Below, piece after piece: positions 7,413 through 16,222 of a stretch of 64,000 nucleotides of DNA. The stretch covers positions 1 to 64,000 of the forward strand of contig JAAVBS010000001.1 of assembly GCA_014802725.1 (NCBI GenBank), written 5' to 3'. How positions within the stretch are numbered: the stretch's first letter is position 1; each line of letters opens with the position of its first letter. The notes under the pieces are model-generated. The model ran no database searches. It saw only the letters and a list, made by a program, of their open reading frames with translations, and had not been told where the DNA came from. Position numbers and translations under genes: made by a program. Origin of the DNA: a bacterium. Its GTDB lineage: Bacteria > Bacteroidota > Bacteroidia > Bacteroidales > P3.

Positions 7413-8126
7413 ATGACAAGCCCGACGATTCTGCTGTTGGAGAGCTCTACAGACACGCTTTCCGTCGCTTTGTGCCGCAATGGAAAGGTAGCGGCCGCCC
7501 GAGAAAAGGCGGCCACGCGCGACCATGCCGCCCTGTTGCTCACGTTTGTGGATGAAGTGATGCGGGACAGCGGCCTGCGGCCGGCCGGCGTGGATGCCGT
7601 TGCCGTCAGCAAAGGCCCCGGCTCCTATACCGGCCTGCGCATCGGTGTTTCTTCCGCCAAAGGGCTGTGTTACGCGTTGGACAAACCGCTGATTGCCGTA
7701 AGTCCGTTGCAAGCCTTGGCCATGGAAGCCGCCCGCAGTTTTGACACGGACACGGCGGCGCGGGCCTTGTTCTGCCCCATGACCGACGCCGGCCGCATGG
7801 AAGTCTATGCCGGCCTCTATACGGGCACGGGCGACATCGTGCGCGATGTGCAGGCCGACATCGTTACACCCGAATCCTATGCGGAATATCTCGTTTCGCC
7901 GGGACAGAAACTCTATTTCTTGGGTAACGGCGCTGAAAAATGCCGTGCGGTGCTGGGGCAACGCCCCGATATGCTGTTCCTGCCCGGTTGGGAGCCGAAC
8001 GCCCGCTACATGGCCGTCCCCGCAACGCGGGCCTATCTGGACGGGACGTTTGAAGACACGGCTTATTTCGTACCTTTTTATCTCAAAGACTTCGTAGCCG
8101 GGAAACCGCACGTCAAAGGCTTATGA
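7413..8126 (+). CDS. tsaB: tRNA threonylcarbamoyladenosine biosynthesis protein TsaB
   Basis: TsaB is the non-catalytic ASKHA-fold partner that dimerises with TsaD and recruits TsaE during synthesis of t6A37 in ANN-decoding tRNAs. The 237-residue protein begins with ILLLESSTDTLSVAL and has the SKGPGSYTGLRIGVSSAKGL segment diagnostic of TsaB. I chose the ATG at 7413 over an in-frame TTG at 7407. It overlaps anmK by four bases (ATGA), so the two are translationally coupled. TsaD is encoded 33 kb away (40767-41783). Confidence 0.94.
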   Translation: MTSPTILLLESSTDTLSVALCRNGKVAAAREKAATRDHAALLLTFVDEVMRDSGLRPAGVDAVAVSKGPGSYTGLRIGVSSAKGLCYALDKPLIAVSPLQALAMEAARSFDTDTAARALFCPMTDAGRMEVYAGLYTGTGDIVRDVQADIVTPESYAEYLVSPGQKLYFLGNGAEKCRAVLGQRPDMLFLPGWEPNARYMAVPATRAYLDGTFEDTAYFVPFYLKDFVAGKPHVKGL

Positions 8127-9190
8127 GCATCGCTTTCCCCTACCGCATCATCGGCATGATGTCCGGCAGTTCGCTGGACGGCCTCGACTTGGTTTCCGTG
8201 GTTTTTGAAACGGCCGACGGCCTGAAATTCCACATCGAGGCGGCTGAAAGCCAACCGTATCCCGATGCCTGGCGCCAACGCCTGGCGGGGGCGCATCTGC
8301 TTTCCGGATTGGAATTGAGTTTGTTGGATGTGGAATACGGCCGTTTTGTAGGCGAGTGCATCCGCGATTTCATAAAGACACACGACCTTGCGCCACAGGC
8401 CGTGGCCATGCACGGCCACACGGTTTTTCACGAACCGCACCGGGGGCTGACATTGCAAATCGGCAGCGGGGCGGCCGTGGCGGCGGCCTGCGGTCTGCCC
8501 GTGGTTTGCAAGTTCCGCGACAAAGACGTGGCTTTGGGCGGGGAAGGCGCCCCCTTGGTCCCGATCGGAGACCGGTTGCTGTTCGGCCGATACACCTATT
8601 GTCTCAACTTAGGCGGCATCGCCAATATCTCGTATGAGGAGAACGGCCGCCGCATCGCGTTCGACATCACCACCTGCAACATGGTATTGAACGCGTTGGC
8701 TCAACGCATAGGACTGGCATTCGACCGCAACGGCGAATGCGCCGCCGCCGGCCAAAACATCGCCGCGCTCCGCACGAAACTCGACGCCCTGGATTTTTAT
8801 CGGCAGGCACCGCCCAAATCGTTGGGCAGGGAATGGTTCGAGCGCGTCCAACAACCGCTCTACCTTAATTATATAGAACAAGGATATTCCGAAACCGACC
8901 TGCTCCGCACGTTCGTGGAACATATCGCGGCGCAAACCGGCCGGGTTTGCCGGCAGGAAGGCCGCATGCTCATAACGGGCGGCGGCGCGTTCAACCGCTT
9001 TCTTGTGGAACGCATCCGCGCGGCCTGCCCGCAACTGGTTTGCGAAGCCGACCAACCGCAACTCATCGAATACAAGGAAGCGTTGATTTTCGCGTTCCTC
9101 GGCTTACTCCGCCTGCAAAACCGCGTCAACTGTCTGCACAGCGTCACCGGTGCCGTCTCCGACAACATCGGCGGCTGTATCTTCCTCTAA
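8123..9190 (+). CDS. anmK: Anhydro-N-acetylmuramic acid kinase AnmK
   Basis: AnmK opens the 1,6-anhydro ring of anhydro-MurNAc while phosphorylating it with ATP, giving MurNAc-6-phosphate for peptidoglycan recycling. The 355 residues carry the ATP-binding motif GMMSGSSLDGLDLV near the N-terminus, then the HGHTVFHEP segment, NLGGIANIS and the late GGGAFNRFL motif. Its last 87 bases overlap, antisense, the 3' end of the NagZ-like fusion gene. NagZ enzymes make anhydro-MurNAc, so the neighbours act in consecutive steps. Confidence 0.95.
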   Translation: MSIAFPYRIIGMMSGSSLDGLDLVSVVFETADGLKFHIEAAESQPYPDAWRQRLAGAHLLSGLELSLLDVEYGRFVGECIRDFIKTHDLAPQAVAMHGHTVFHEPHRGLTLQIGSGAAVAAACGLPVVCKFRDKDVALGGEGAPLVPIGDRLLFGRYTYCLNLGGIANISYEENGRRIAFDITTCNMVLNALAQRIGLAFDRNGECAAAGQNIAALRTKLDALDFYRQAPPKSLGREWFERVQQPLYLNYIEQGYSETDLLRTFVEHIAAQTGRVCRQEGRMLITGGGAFNRFLVERIRAACPQLVCEADQPQLIEYKEALIFAFLGLLRLQNRVNCLHSVTGAVSDNIGGCIFL

Positions 9191-12100
9191 AACCGATTCA
9201 TCTTCAAGCCGGTTCTCCGGCAGATTCCGCCACAGGCCATAGACATACTCCTGTATGTCGGTCCGTATGCTCAACCTCAGCAACAGATTGGGCGAGGGAT
9301 AAGGATGCACGCGGTTGGACAGGAACACATAGACGATTTCCTTTTCCGGATCGACCCAAAAATAGGTGCCCGTAAAACCGCTGTGTCCGAAACTCGCCGC
9401 CGAAGCCGACAAGGCACAGGGCGAAGGCGCGTCCGCCTCCAAAGGCCGCTTGTCGAAGCCGCCGCCGCGCCGGTTCTTGGCCGAAGAAAAGGCCGAACTG
9501 CCGAACAAGGCCACCGTGGCGCTGTCAATGTAGCGGTATCCGCCGTATTGTCCGTTCCACAACAGCATCTGCGCCATAACGGCCACATCGTGCGCCGTAC
9601 CGAACAAGCCGGCCGATCCCCCCGCCCCGCCGAACAAGGCCACCATAGGGTCGTGCACATAGCCGCGGATTGTGCGGTGCCGCCAGGCCGTATCGTTCTC
9701 TGTGGGCACGAGACGCGTCATCGGAAACTTTTCCAAAGGGCGGTAGGTCAAACGGGTCAGACCCAAGCTATCGTAAAAATGCCGCTGCACGTAGTTTTCC
9801 AAATCTTCGTCCGTCATAAAGCGGAAAGCCTCGTAGAGATACTGGAAGCCCAAATCGCTGTATTGGTAAGTGGGGCGTCCCAACGGCATCTTGTCCATTT
9901 CTTCCCGCAGTTCGCGCCGTGCGCGCCGGTGCAGGTAGAGGCTGTCGGCCACGGGCCATATATAGTCTTCGTTCCGTTCTTCACTCAGATAGTCGCGCTT
10001 GGGATAGCTGTCGGGCTGTGACGTCAGCAGGCTCGGCTTCAAACCCGACTCATGCGCCAACAGCCGCCTGAACGTAAGGTTCCGCTTGTCGGTCCGCAGC
10101 AGGCGCGGCACGGCGCGCGAAATCGCCTGATCCAAACGATAGACGCCGCGGTCGTAAAGCTGCATATAAGCCACCGTCGTGGCCAACACCTTGGTCAGCG
10201 AGGCGAGGTCGTAGAGATCGCCGTCACCCACCCGTTGTTTACGCTCGTAGGTAAAATGTCCGAAATTCTTGTCGTAAACGACCTTGCCCTTATAGGCCAC
10301 CAGCACCTGACAGCCCGGATAGGCCCCCGTGTCGATGCCGTGTTGCACCAAAGAGTCGATGACACGGAAATCCGCACTGCAGAATCCGACCTGCTCCGGC
10401 AAACCGTAAGAGAGTGACGTCACCCCGGTCGTCAAACCCGTACCGGCCGGATAACGCGTGCCGACGCTGACCGGCAGACGGCCTTGCGCCGCGATGCCGC
10501 CGAACAGCAGCTGCGCCATGGCGGTCCGCGCGGCCGGCACATCCTGATAGCCGCATACCACAGCCGAGAACGTCAAGGAGTCGAACAAGGCCAACGCATA
10601 GGGCGGCGCAAACGACGCCAAAACCGTTTCGCCCGGCAGATGCTGCAACCGTCCCAGCAGCTGCAACGTGGCGTCTGTAATGCCATAGCGGCGGTTCAGA
10701 TAAGGGCTGGTGCCGCCCAAGTCAATCAGAACCAAATCGTAACCGCGCCAGTGTTCCAACAAGGCCTGCAGGCTGTCGGCCGACGTTTGGCGGTTGATGT
10801 AATAATGGTCGAAATCGGCATAGCGCGCCAACATACGGCCGAAACCGTCCGACGGCAACGCGCCCGTGGCCTGGCGCGTCTCCGCGGCTTCGGCATAATC
10901 GCCGATATGGAGGCAAGCCTTGGACGGATAGCGGACAGACTGCAACGGCAACAGGCCGCAGGCATCCGAAACCACCGTCAGGGCCTTGGCATAGAGTTCG
11001 TTCTGCAAAGCCTGTATCTGCGGGTTGTTCAACGCCTGCAACAAGGCCGCCGAATCGCCGTAAGCCATGGGGCGGAAGCCGCCCGTGTCGGCCGACCGGA
11101 GCGCAAACGCCCCCAATGTCTCCGCCTTGAGTTTAAGGATGCGATAAACCGCGGTGTCTATCGTCGCCAACGGGATACGCCCGTTGCGCACCGCCCGCGA
11201 GACGGCCTTGATGGCGGCTTCCGGAGCGGCCGGCAACAGCAAGACGTCTTCGCCGGCCTCCACCGCCCGCACCTCCACTTCGCCGCTCCCCCACTTAACG
11301 CCGTCGGCCACGCCCTTCATCTCCAGGCCGTCGGTCACGGTTAGCCCGTGGAAGCCCATGCGGCGGCGCAGGTAATCTTTAAGCCAGATTTTGGATAGGG
11401 AGGCCGGCCCTTTGGCATCGACGGCCGGCACGCGCAGGTGTCCGACCATGACGGCCTCGGCCCCCTCCGCCATCAGCGCGCGGAACGGCAACAGATCCAC
11501 ACTGTCGATATAGGCCGTATCGTGCTTGATTTCAGGCAACGTATAATGGGAATCCTTTTCGGTGTCACCGTGTCCGGGAAAATGTTTGAGCGAGCCCACC
11601 ACGCCCTGCGACCGCATACCGCGCGCATAAGCCGCGCCGTGAGCGGCCACCCAACGCGGGTCTTCGCCGAACGAACGCATATTGATAACGGGGTTGAGCG
11701 GATTGGAATTGACATCCAGCACCGGGATAAAGTTCCACGAAATACCCAGTTCCCGACATTGCCAACCGACGGCTTCCCCCATACGGCTTATCCAAGCCGT
11801 ATCCTGTATGGCGCCCAACGTCTGCTGCATCGGGAAAGTGGCCACGTCCGTGAGCCGCATGGCAGGCCCCCATTCGCCGTCTATACTGATCCAAAGCGGT
11901 ATCTTGGCGATGGTCTGATAGGCCCGCACGGCACGATATATATCCCATGCGTTACCCTTGAAAAAACAGAGCCCGCCGTAACCGTAACGCCCTATTTTGA
12001 CCTGCATGTCCTTCACCGTGGCGGGATCGTAGCCACTGCCGCAACGCACCACCATCATCTGGGCGATTTTTTCTTCCAGCGTCATCTGCGCCAACAGACT

Positions 12101-12220
12101 GTCGGGATTGAAAAGCGGCTGTGCCGGCACCGGTCCGGCGGCCATGCCCAAAAACAAACAAAAACCGGCCCAAACGTAGCGCCGTTTCAAATGTATCTTC
12201 ATCCTGCTGAACAACCTCAT
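9104..12220 (-). CDS. Secreted GH3 beta-N-acetylhexosaminidase (NagZ-like) fused to a serine hydrolase (class C beta-lactamase fold)
   Basis: The 1038-residue protein has a signal peptide (about residues 15-33, ending AQ; the Met at residue 7 is a possible start). A GH3 domain spans about 40-370 with the NagZ signature KHFPGHGDTEKDSH (Asp223-His225 acid/base dyad) and the nucleophile Asp297 in TVTDGLEMKG. A GH3 C-terminal-like region covers 400-600. A beta-lactamase-family domain follows from about 610, with Ser673-x-x-Lys676 (SLTK), YSD as second motif and HSGFTG as third. It probably acts in the periplasm or at the surface on peptidoglycan fragments: the GH3 part removes GlcNAc, and the serine hydrolase part may be a peptidase or esterase. 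Fusions of this kind are known in Bacteroidota. The last 29 codons overlap anmK and look like an added tail. Confidence 0.9.
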   Translation of the reverse strand: MRLFSRMKIHLKRRYVWAGFCLFLGMAAGPVPAQPLFNPDSLLAQMTLEEKIAQMMVVRCGSGYDPATVKDMQVKIGRYGYGGLCFFKGNAWDIYRAVRAYQTIAKIPLWISIDGEWGPAMRLTDVATFPMQQTLGAIQDTAWISRMGEAVGWQCRELGISWNFIPVLDVNSNPLNPVINMRSFGEDPRWVAAHGAAYARGMRSQGVVGSLKHFPGHGDTEKDSHYTLPEIKHDTAYIDSVDLLPFRALMAEGAEAVMVGHLRVPAVDAKGPASLSKIWLKDYLRRRMGFHGLTVTDGLEMKGVADGVKWGSGEVEVRAVEAGEDVLLLPAAPEAAIKAVSRAVRNGRIPLATIDTAVYRILKLKAETLGAFALRSADTGGFRPMAYGDSAALLQALNNPQIQALQNELYAKALTVVSDACGLLPLQSVRYPSKACLHIGDYAEAAETRQATGALPSDGFGRMLARYADFDHYYINRQTSADSLQALLEHWRGYDLVLIDLGGTSPYLNRRYGITDATLQLLGRLQHLPGETVLASFAPPYALALFDSLTFSAVVCGYQDVPAARTAMAQLLFGGIAAQGRLPVSVGTRYPAGTGLTTGVTSLSYGLPEQVGFCSADFRVIDSLVQHGIDTGAYPGCQVLVAYKGKVVYDKNFGHFTYERKQRVGDGDLYDLASLTKVLATTVAYMQLYDRGVYRLDQAISRAVPRLLRTDKRNLTFRRLLAHESGLKPSLLTSQPDSYPKRDYLSEERNEDYIWPVADSLYLHRRARRELREEMDKMPLGRPTYQYSDLGFQYLYEAFRFMTDEDLENYVQRHFYDSLGLTRLTYRPLEKFPMTRLVPTENDTAWRHRTIRGYVHDPMVALFGGAGGSAGLFGTAHDVAVMAQMLLWNGQYGGYRYIDSATVALFGSSAFSSAKNRRGGGFDKRPLEADAPSPCALSASAASFGHSGFTGTYFWVDPEKEIVYVFLSNRVHPYPSPNLLLRLSIRTDIQEYVYGLWRNLPENRLEDESVLEEDTAADVVGDGTGDAVQTVDAVLQAE

Positions 12221-12235
12221 ACCTTCTGCCCGCTT

Positions 12236-12934
12236 TTAAAATCCCAATACATCGGCCATGCCGTACCAACCGCTACGCCCGCTGAGCCATTCGGCCGCAA
12301 CGACGGCGCCCAGCGCGAAGCCCGCCCTCGACTTGGCCTCATGCCGTATCTCGACGATATCCTGTTCCGACTCGAAAAACAATTCATGGATGCCGACCAC
12401 CTCGCCACGCCGTTCGGAGGCGATGGGCACGGCCGGATAGCCGCCTTGCGCCAGGGCCGCGTTCATGCTCACGGCCGTACCGCTGGGCGCATCCAACTTA
12501 TGGATGTGGTGGGTTTCGACCATCCGCCCCGCGTACTGCGGCTGTTGACGGAACAACTCGCCCGAACGTTTGACCAATTGCAAAAAGATATTGACCCCGA
12601 CACTGAAATTGGCGGCCGCGACCACCGCCCCGCCCGATGCCGTACACTGCGCCCGCAGACGCGTTTCCTCGTGTTGCCAGGCCGTGGTGCCGACCACAAC
12701 GGGCTTGGCCGCCGCAAGACAGCGTTCGATATGGGAAACGACCGCCGCCGGCACCGAGAACTCAATGGCCATGTCGGCACGATGCCAAGCTTCGGCCTGC
12801 GTGTCAAAATCCTGCTCCGAATCTATCTTGCAAACGATTTCATGCCCACGCGCCAACGCCACTTTTTCAATTTCCCGCCCCATGCGGCCATAACCCAATA
12901 ACGCGATACGCAAAGGTTTTCCCGTATTTTCCAT
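12236..12934 (-). CDS. dapB: 4-hydroxy-tetrahydrodipicolinate reductase DapB
   Basis: DapB reduces hydroxy-tetrahydrodipicolinate with NAD(P)H in the diaminopimelate/lysine pathway, feeding peptidoglycan synthesis. The 232-residue protein is shorter than the E. coli enzyme (273). It shows the Rossmann motif GYGRMGREIE and the substrate-binding segment ETHHIHKLDAPSGTA with the catalytic His and Lys. It lies 15 bases before the NagZ-like fusion gene and nine bases after the DUF5683 gene, so it belongs to the parA-parB-DUF5683-dapB-NagZ operon. Confidence 0.95.
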   Translation of the reverse strand: MENTGKPLRIALLGYGRMGREIEKVALARGHEIVCKIDSEQDFDTQAEAWHRADMAIEFSVPAAVVSHIERCLAAAKPVVVGTTAWQHEETRLRAQCTASGGAVVAAANFSVGVNIFLQLVKRSGELFRQQPQYAGRMVETHHIHKLDAPSGTAVSMNAALAQGGYPAVPIASERRGEVVGIHELFFESEQDIVEIRHEAKSRAGFALGAVVAAEWLSGRSGWYGMADVLGF

Positions 12935-12943
12935 AACAACGCC

Positions 12944-13756
12944 CTAAAATTTCATACAAAGCCTGAACCCCATATCCCACGGGGTGGAACGCGCCAAACC
13001 TTCCGAAACCGGAGCGGCATAGGGCTCCACACGCATGGCCAGATTGGGCGAAACGTTGAAATCGAACAAATGCGCGTACACCACCGCATCGACGATATTC
13101 AAGAGATACACGACGCCGGCTATAATCAGCGTCAGTTCAAAATTTTGCTCGTAGTAATTCCGCAAACGCAACAACTCATCGTAAGTGGTACCGGCCAAAT
13201 CAGGATTGCAGACGCTGGCGTCCGCCTGATAATAGCGTTTGTCTATTTCGCGCTCGTAAATCTTTTTCTCTTTCAGATTGTAATCGACGAAATAAGCGAT
13301 GACGGCAGCCCCGGCATAGATAACGGGCGGCTTATACCACTGTGCGTTATAGCATTGTCCCAAGCCCGGCACCACCGCCGAACAAAGCGCCGCGATGCCC
13401 GGCGAACGGACGCCGCCGTGCTTCCGGCTACGGAACGCGCCACTGTTGCGCTCGGCAAACGTCATGGCCTTGCGCGCCTCTTTGGCCGACAACGTGTTCT
13501 TGGGCCGGGGCAACGTATCGACCGGTTGTTTCGTCTTCGGGCCCGCCCAAGCGCAAACCTCCCCGTAATACCCGAGATCGACGCCGTCGGATATGGGCGT
13601 CTCGCTCCGTTCGAAAGCCGTATGTTGTAAAGAGAGATAATCGTTGCCGCGCCAGGCTTCCTGCCAATCGACGGTATAGCGGTCCTGCGCGCCCAAAGAG
13701 GCGCACGCCACCGTCCATACCAAGCCCGCCGCCAACAACCGGAATCCGTTATGCAT
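12944..13756 (-). CDS. DUF5683 family membrane protein
   Basis: The 270-residue product has a signal peptide (cleavage likely after LGA near residue 23). The DUF5683 core comes in the middle: SAVVPGLGQCYNAQWYKPP followed by a hydrophobic segment, then a basic stretch and a second hydrophobic segment (LTLIIAGVVYLLNIVDAVV). The family is Bacteroidota-specific and commonly follows parB; no function is established that I know of. The ATG lies inside the end of parB (eight-base overlap), which suggests coupled translation. Confidence 0.85.
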   Translation of the reverse strand: MHNGFRLLAAGLVWTVACASLGAQDRYTVDWQEAWRGNDYLSLQHTAFERSETPISDGVDLGYYGEVCAWAGPKTKQPVDTLPRPKNTLSAKEARKAMTFAERNSGAFRSRKHGGVRSPGIAALCSAVVPGLGQCYNAQWYKPPVIYAGAAVIAYFVDYNLKEKKIYEREIDKRYYQADASVCNPDLAGTTYDELLRLRNYYEQNFELTLIIAGVVYLLNIVDAVVYAHLFDFNVSPNLAMRVEPYAAPVSEGLARSTPWDMGFRLCMKF

Positions 13757-14702
13757 TGAGCCGGTTCAATATCTGCCGCAGTTCCTTTTCGGAAGAGAAA
13801 TGAATCTGCAGGCTGCCTTTTCCACCTTTCTGTTTACGCACTTCCACCGCCGTTTCCAACTTTTCGGACAACTTCCGGCTGTCTTCCACACACCATTCCG
13901 GCAAAACCGGCTTGGCCTCGGCCCCCGCCTTGCGGGCGGGCTTATCCTGACGCAAGCCCTGCTCCACGGCGCGTACCGAAAGGCCTTTTTCTTTGATGCG
14001 GCGCACCCAATCCACCTGTTTCTTCGGGTTTTCCTCCGCCAACAGGGCGCGGGCGTGCCCCATGCTGATTTCGTTGTTCTTCAACGCCAGCTGCACTTCG
14101 GCCGGCAGTTTCAACAGACGCATATAGTTGGTGACGGTGCTTCGGTCTTTGCCCACCCGCTTGCTCACCTCGTCCTGACTGTACTGATAGGCGTCGGCCA
14201 AGGCTTGGTACGACAGCGCGATGTCCATCGCGTTCAATTCCTCGCGCTGGATGTTCTCCACCAACCCCATCTCCAGCATCTCGTTCTCGTTGGCCATGCG
14301 GATATAGACCGGCACTTCGGCCAGCCCCGCCCGCTTGGAAGCGCGCAACCGCCGTTCGCCCGAAATCAGCTGGTAGCGTTTGCCGTGCTTGCGCACCGTA
14401 AGCGGCTGGATAATGCCGTGTTCCTTGATGGAGTCGGACAACTCCTGCAAGGCCTGTTCGTCGAACTGTGTCCGCGGCTGTTGCGGATTGACGTCTATGA
14501 GGTCGATGTCGATGGCCGCTATCGCGCCTATTACGCTCTGTTCGGCTTCTTCGTAGGCATGGCGCAGGGTTTGCCGGTCATCTTTCTGCGGCACCACCGG
14601 ATTGTCGGCCGCCATCTCGGGCGCATTGATACCGAAACCGCTGTCGCCCAACAGCGCGTCCAAACCGCGTCCCAACGCATTTCTCTTAGTCTTTCCGCTC
14701 AT
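13749..14702 (-). CDS. parB: Chromosome partitioning protein ParB
   Basis: ParB is the CTP-dependent clamp that binds parS sites and spreads on DNA to help segregate the chromosome. The 317-residue protein starts at MSGKTKRNALGRGLDALLGD, the usual ParB N-terminus that stimulates ParA. The ParB/Srx CTPase domain follows, with IDVNPQQPRTQFDE, GIIQPLTVRK and the GERRLRASKRAG box. Then come the helix-turn-helix (KRVGKDRSTVTNYMRLLKLP) and a C-terminal dimerisation domain (LQIHFSSEKELRQIL). The frame stays open upstream through parA, but that extension is not ParB-like. parA ends two bases upstream. Confidence 0.96.
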   Translation of the reverse strand: MSGKTKRNALGRGLDALLGDSGFGINAPEMAADNPVVPQKDDRQTLRHAYEEAEQSVIGAIAAIDIDLIDVNPQQPRTQFDEQALQELSDSIKEHGIIQPLTVRKHGKRYQLISGERRLRASKRAGLAEVPVYIRMANENEMLEMGLVENIQREELNAMDIALSYQALADAYQYSQDEVSKRVGKDRSTVTNYMRLLKLPAEVQLALKNNEISMGHARALLAEENPKKQVDWVRRIKEKGLSVRAVEQGLRQDKPARKAGAEAKPVLPEWCVEDSRKLSEKLETAVEVRKQKGGKGSLQIHFSSEKELRQILNRLNA

Positions 14703-14704
14703 AT

Positions 14705-15517
14705 CTATTCTCCCTGTTTTTGCGCGGCCGCCGCTTCCGCCGCCGCTTGTTTCTCTTCTTCCCGCCGCAGGATTTCCTTGGCTAAATTCAAATAGTTGAC
14801 CGCGCCCGCGCTGTTGATGTCGTAGGCCAAAATGTTCTCGCGGTGGCTGGGGGCCTCGGCCAGTTTCGTATTGTTGTGTATCAAGGTTTCGAACACCAGC
14901 TGATGGAAATGCGAACGCACCTCCTCCACCACCTGCTTGGACAGGCGCGTGCGCGAATCGTACATCGTCAACAGCAGGCCCTCTAACTGCAGCCCCGGAT
15001 TGAAACGGCTCTGGATGATACGGATCGTATTGAGCAACTTCGTCAGGCCTTCCAAAGCGTAATACTGGCACTGCACGGGTACGATAACCGAATCGGAGGC
15101 CGTCAGCACGTTGGTCGTGATGAGCCCCAACGAGGGCGAGCAATCCACAACGATGAAATCGTAATCGTCCCGTACGGGCTCTAAGCAACGCCGCAAAATC
15201 GTTTCGCGCTGCGGCAAGCCCACGAGTTCCAGTTCCGCCCCCACCAAATCGATATGCGACGGCAACAGATACAAATCCTTGGTCGGTGTTTTGAGAATCA
15301 ATTTCTTGGGATCGGCCTGTTCGACCAAACAATCGTAAACGCTTTCCCGTATCGAATCGGGATTGAAGCCGCAACCCGACGTGGCGTTGGCCTGCGGGTC
15401 CGCATCGATGAGCAACGTTTTCTTTTCCAAAGCCGCCAGAGCCGCGCTCAGGTTGATGGCGGTCGTCGTCTTGCCCACGCCGCCTTTCTGATTGGCGATG
15501 GCTATGATTTTTCCCAT
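14705..15517 (-). CDS. parA: Chromosome partitioning ATPase ParA (Soj)
   Basis: ParA binds non-specific DNA as an ATP dimer and is released by ParB, pulling origins apart. The 270-residue protein begins MGKIIAIANQKGGVGKTTTAIN with the deviant Walker A motif KGGVGKTT. It carries DADPQANATSG and the Walker B segment VDCSPSLGLIT. An in-frame ATG at 15535 would add six residues (MTERKT); I prefer MGKIIAIA because it matches the family start. A GC hairpin (CCCGGA 15572-15577 with TCCGGG 15586-15591) lies in the upstream region. Confidence 0.96.
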   Translation of the reverse strand: MGKIIAIANQKGGVGKTTTAINLSAALAALEKKTLLIDADPQANATSGCGFNPDSIRESVYDCLVEQADPKKLILKTPTKDLYLLPSHIDLVGAELELVGLPQRETILRRCLEPVRDDYDFIVVDCSPSLGLITTNVLTASDSVIVPVQCQYYALEGLTKLLNTIRIIQSRFNPGLQLEGLLLTMYDSRTRLSKQVVEEVRSHFHQLVFETLIHNNTKLAEAPSHRENILAYDINSAGAVNYLNLAKEILRREEEKQAAAEAAAAQKQGE

Positions 15518-15626
15518 GGTTTTCCTTTCTGTCATGCTTGTTTCCGACGGCACCTTAGCGGCGGGTCGCGCCCCGGATCGCCTGTTCCGGGCCGGCCGTC
15601 CGAACAACCCTTCTTAAAACGACAAA

Positions 15627-15651
15627 AGCCGTCCTTTCGCCAAGGACAGCT
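15627..15651 (-). terminator. Terminator after the DUF3276 gene
   Basis: On the minus strand the stem GTCCTT/AAGGAC (15642-15647 with 15631-15636), extended by AGC/GCT across one mismatch, has a five-base loop and is followed by a T-rich stretch (CTTTTGTCGTTTT). It separates DUF3276 from parA. Confidence 0.65.
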
Positions 15652-15672
15652 CGTCTGGTTATGCCCCAACGG

Positions 15673-16011
15673 CTAACCCAACGTTTCCGAAAAATCCGCA
15701 CCGGGTTCCGTCCATTCCGCGGACCGGCCGGCTCCGTCCTCCGTCCGTTCCGGATATTCACCGGTTTCCACGAAGCGGATCGCCTGATCCAAACCCTTCC
15801 GGAAATTATCGAAATCCTCCCGATACAGAAAGATTTTGTGCTTTTCATAGACGAAACGCCCCGTTCCCTCGTCGAAATGACGTTTGCTTTCCGTTACGGT
15901 GATATAACGGTCGCCGCCCTTGGTCTCTTTCACGTCCATGAAATAAGTCCGCTTGCCGGCCCGTACCGCCTCACTGTAAACTTCCTCTTTTCCAGTTCCG
16001 AAATCTTCCAT
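15673..16011 (-). CDS. DUF3276 / PUR-family nucleic-acid-binding protein
   Basis: The 112-residue protein starts at MEDFGTGKEEVYSEAV. It matches the small Bacteroidota PUR-alpha-like family (DUF3276): GKRTYFMDVKETKGGDRYITVTESKRH then HKIFLYREDFDNFRKGLDQAIRFV. Relatives bind single-stranded DNA or RNA as dimers; the cellular target is not known. The C-terminal 25 residues are acidic and variable. The frame is open for 53 more codons upstream, but those codons cross the promoter and are not family-like. Confidence 0.9.
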   Translation of the reverse strand: MEDFGTGKEEVYSEAVRAGKRTYFMDVKETKGGDRYITVTESKRHFDEGTGRFVYEKHKIFLYREDFDNFRKGLDQAIRFVETGEYPERTEDGAGRSAEWTEPGADFSETLG

Positions 16012-16056
16012 TCCGCTTAGTTTTATCTCTTCGGTCGTTCCCGAAAAATTTGCAAG

Positions 16057-16064
16057 CAAAGGTA
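16057..16064 (-). promoter_or_regulatory. Candidate -7 box for DUF3276
   Basis: On the minus strand TACCTTTG fits TAnnTTTG and lies 45 bases before the predicted ATG. A clear -33 TTTG is not seen at the expected distance; the region is A-rich. Confidence 0.5.
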
Positions 16065-16088
16065 GTAAAAAAAAACAAATTTTTAATG

Positions 16089-16096
16089 TATCTTTG
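16089..16096 (+). promoter_or_regulatory. Candidate -7 box for the pdxS operon, with long leader
   Basis: TATCTTTG fits TAnnTTTG. No TTTG lies 19-20 bases upstream, where an A-tract is found instead. If used, the pdxS mRNA has a leader of about 120 nt (to 16222) with a GC-rich first half and an A/T-rich second half. A poorer box, TAGTATTG, is at 16176-16183. Confidence 0.5.
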
Positions 16097-16222
16097 CACG
16101 TTTTTTGGCTAACGCCTTCTGCCTGACGGCACCACCGCGCACAAGCCCATGGCCGCCGGTTGAAAGGCAAGATTATAGTATTGATAAATAACAGATTACA
16201 TTAACCGTAATAAACTTTTAAC

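Noticed and set aside
14703-15374. Upstream extension of the parB frame
   Set aside because: It runs through parA in another frame; ParB homologues start at the MSGKTKRNALGRGL position.
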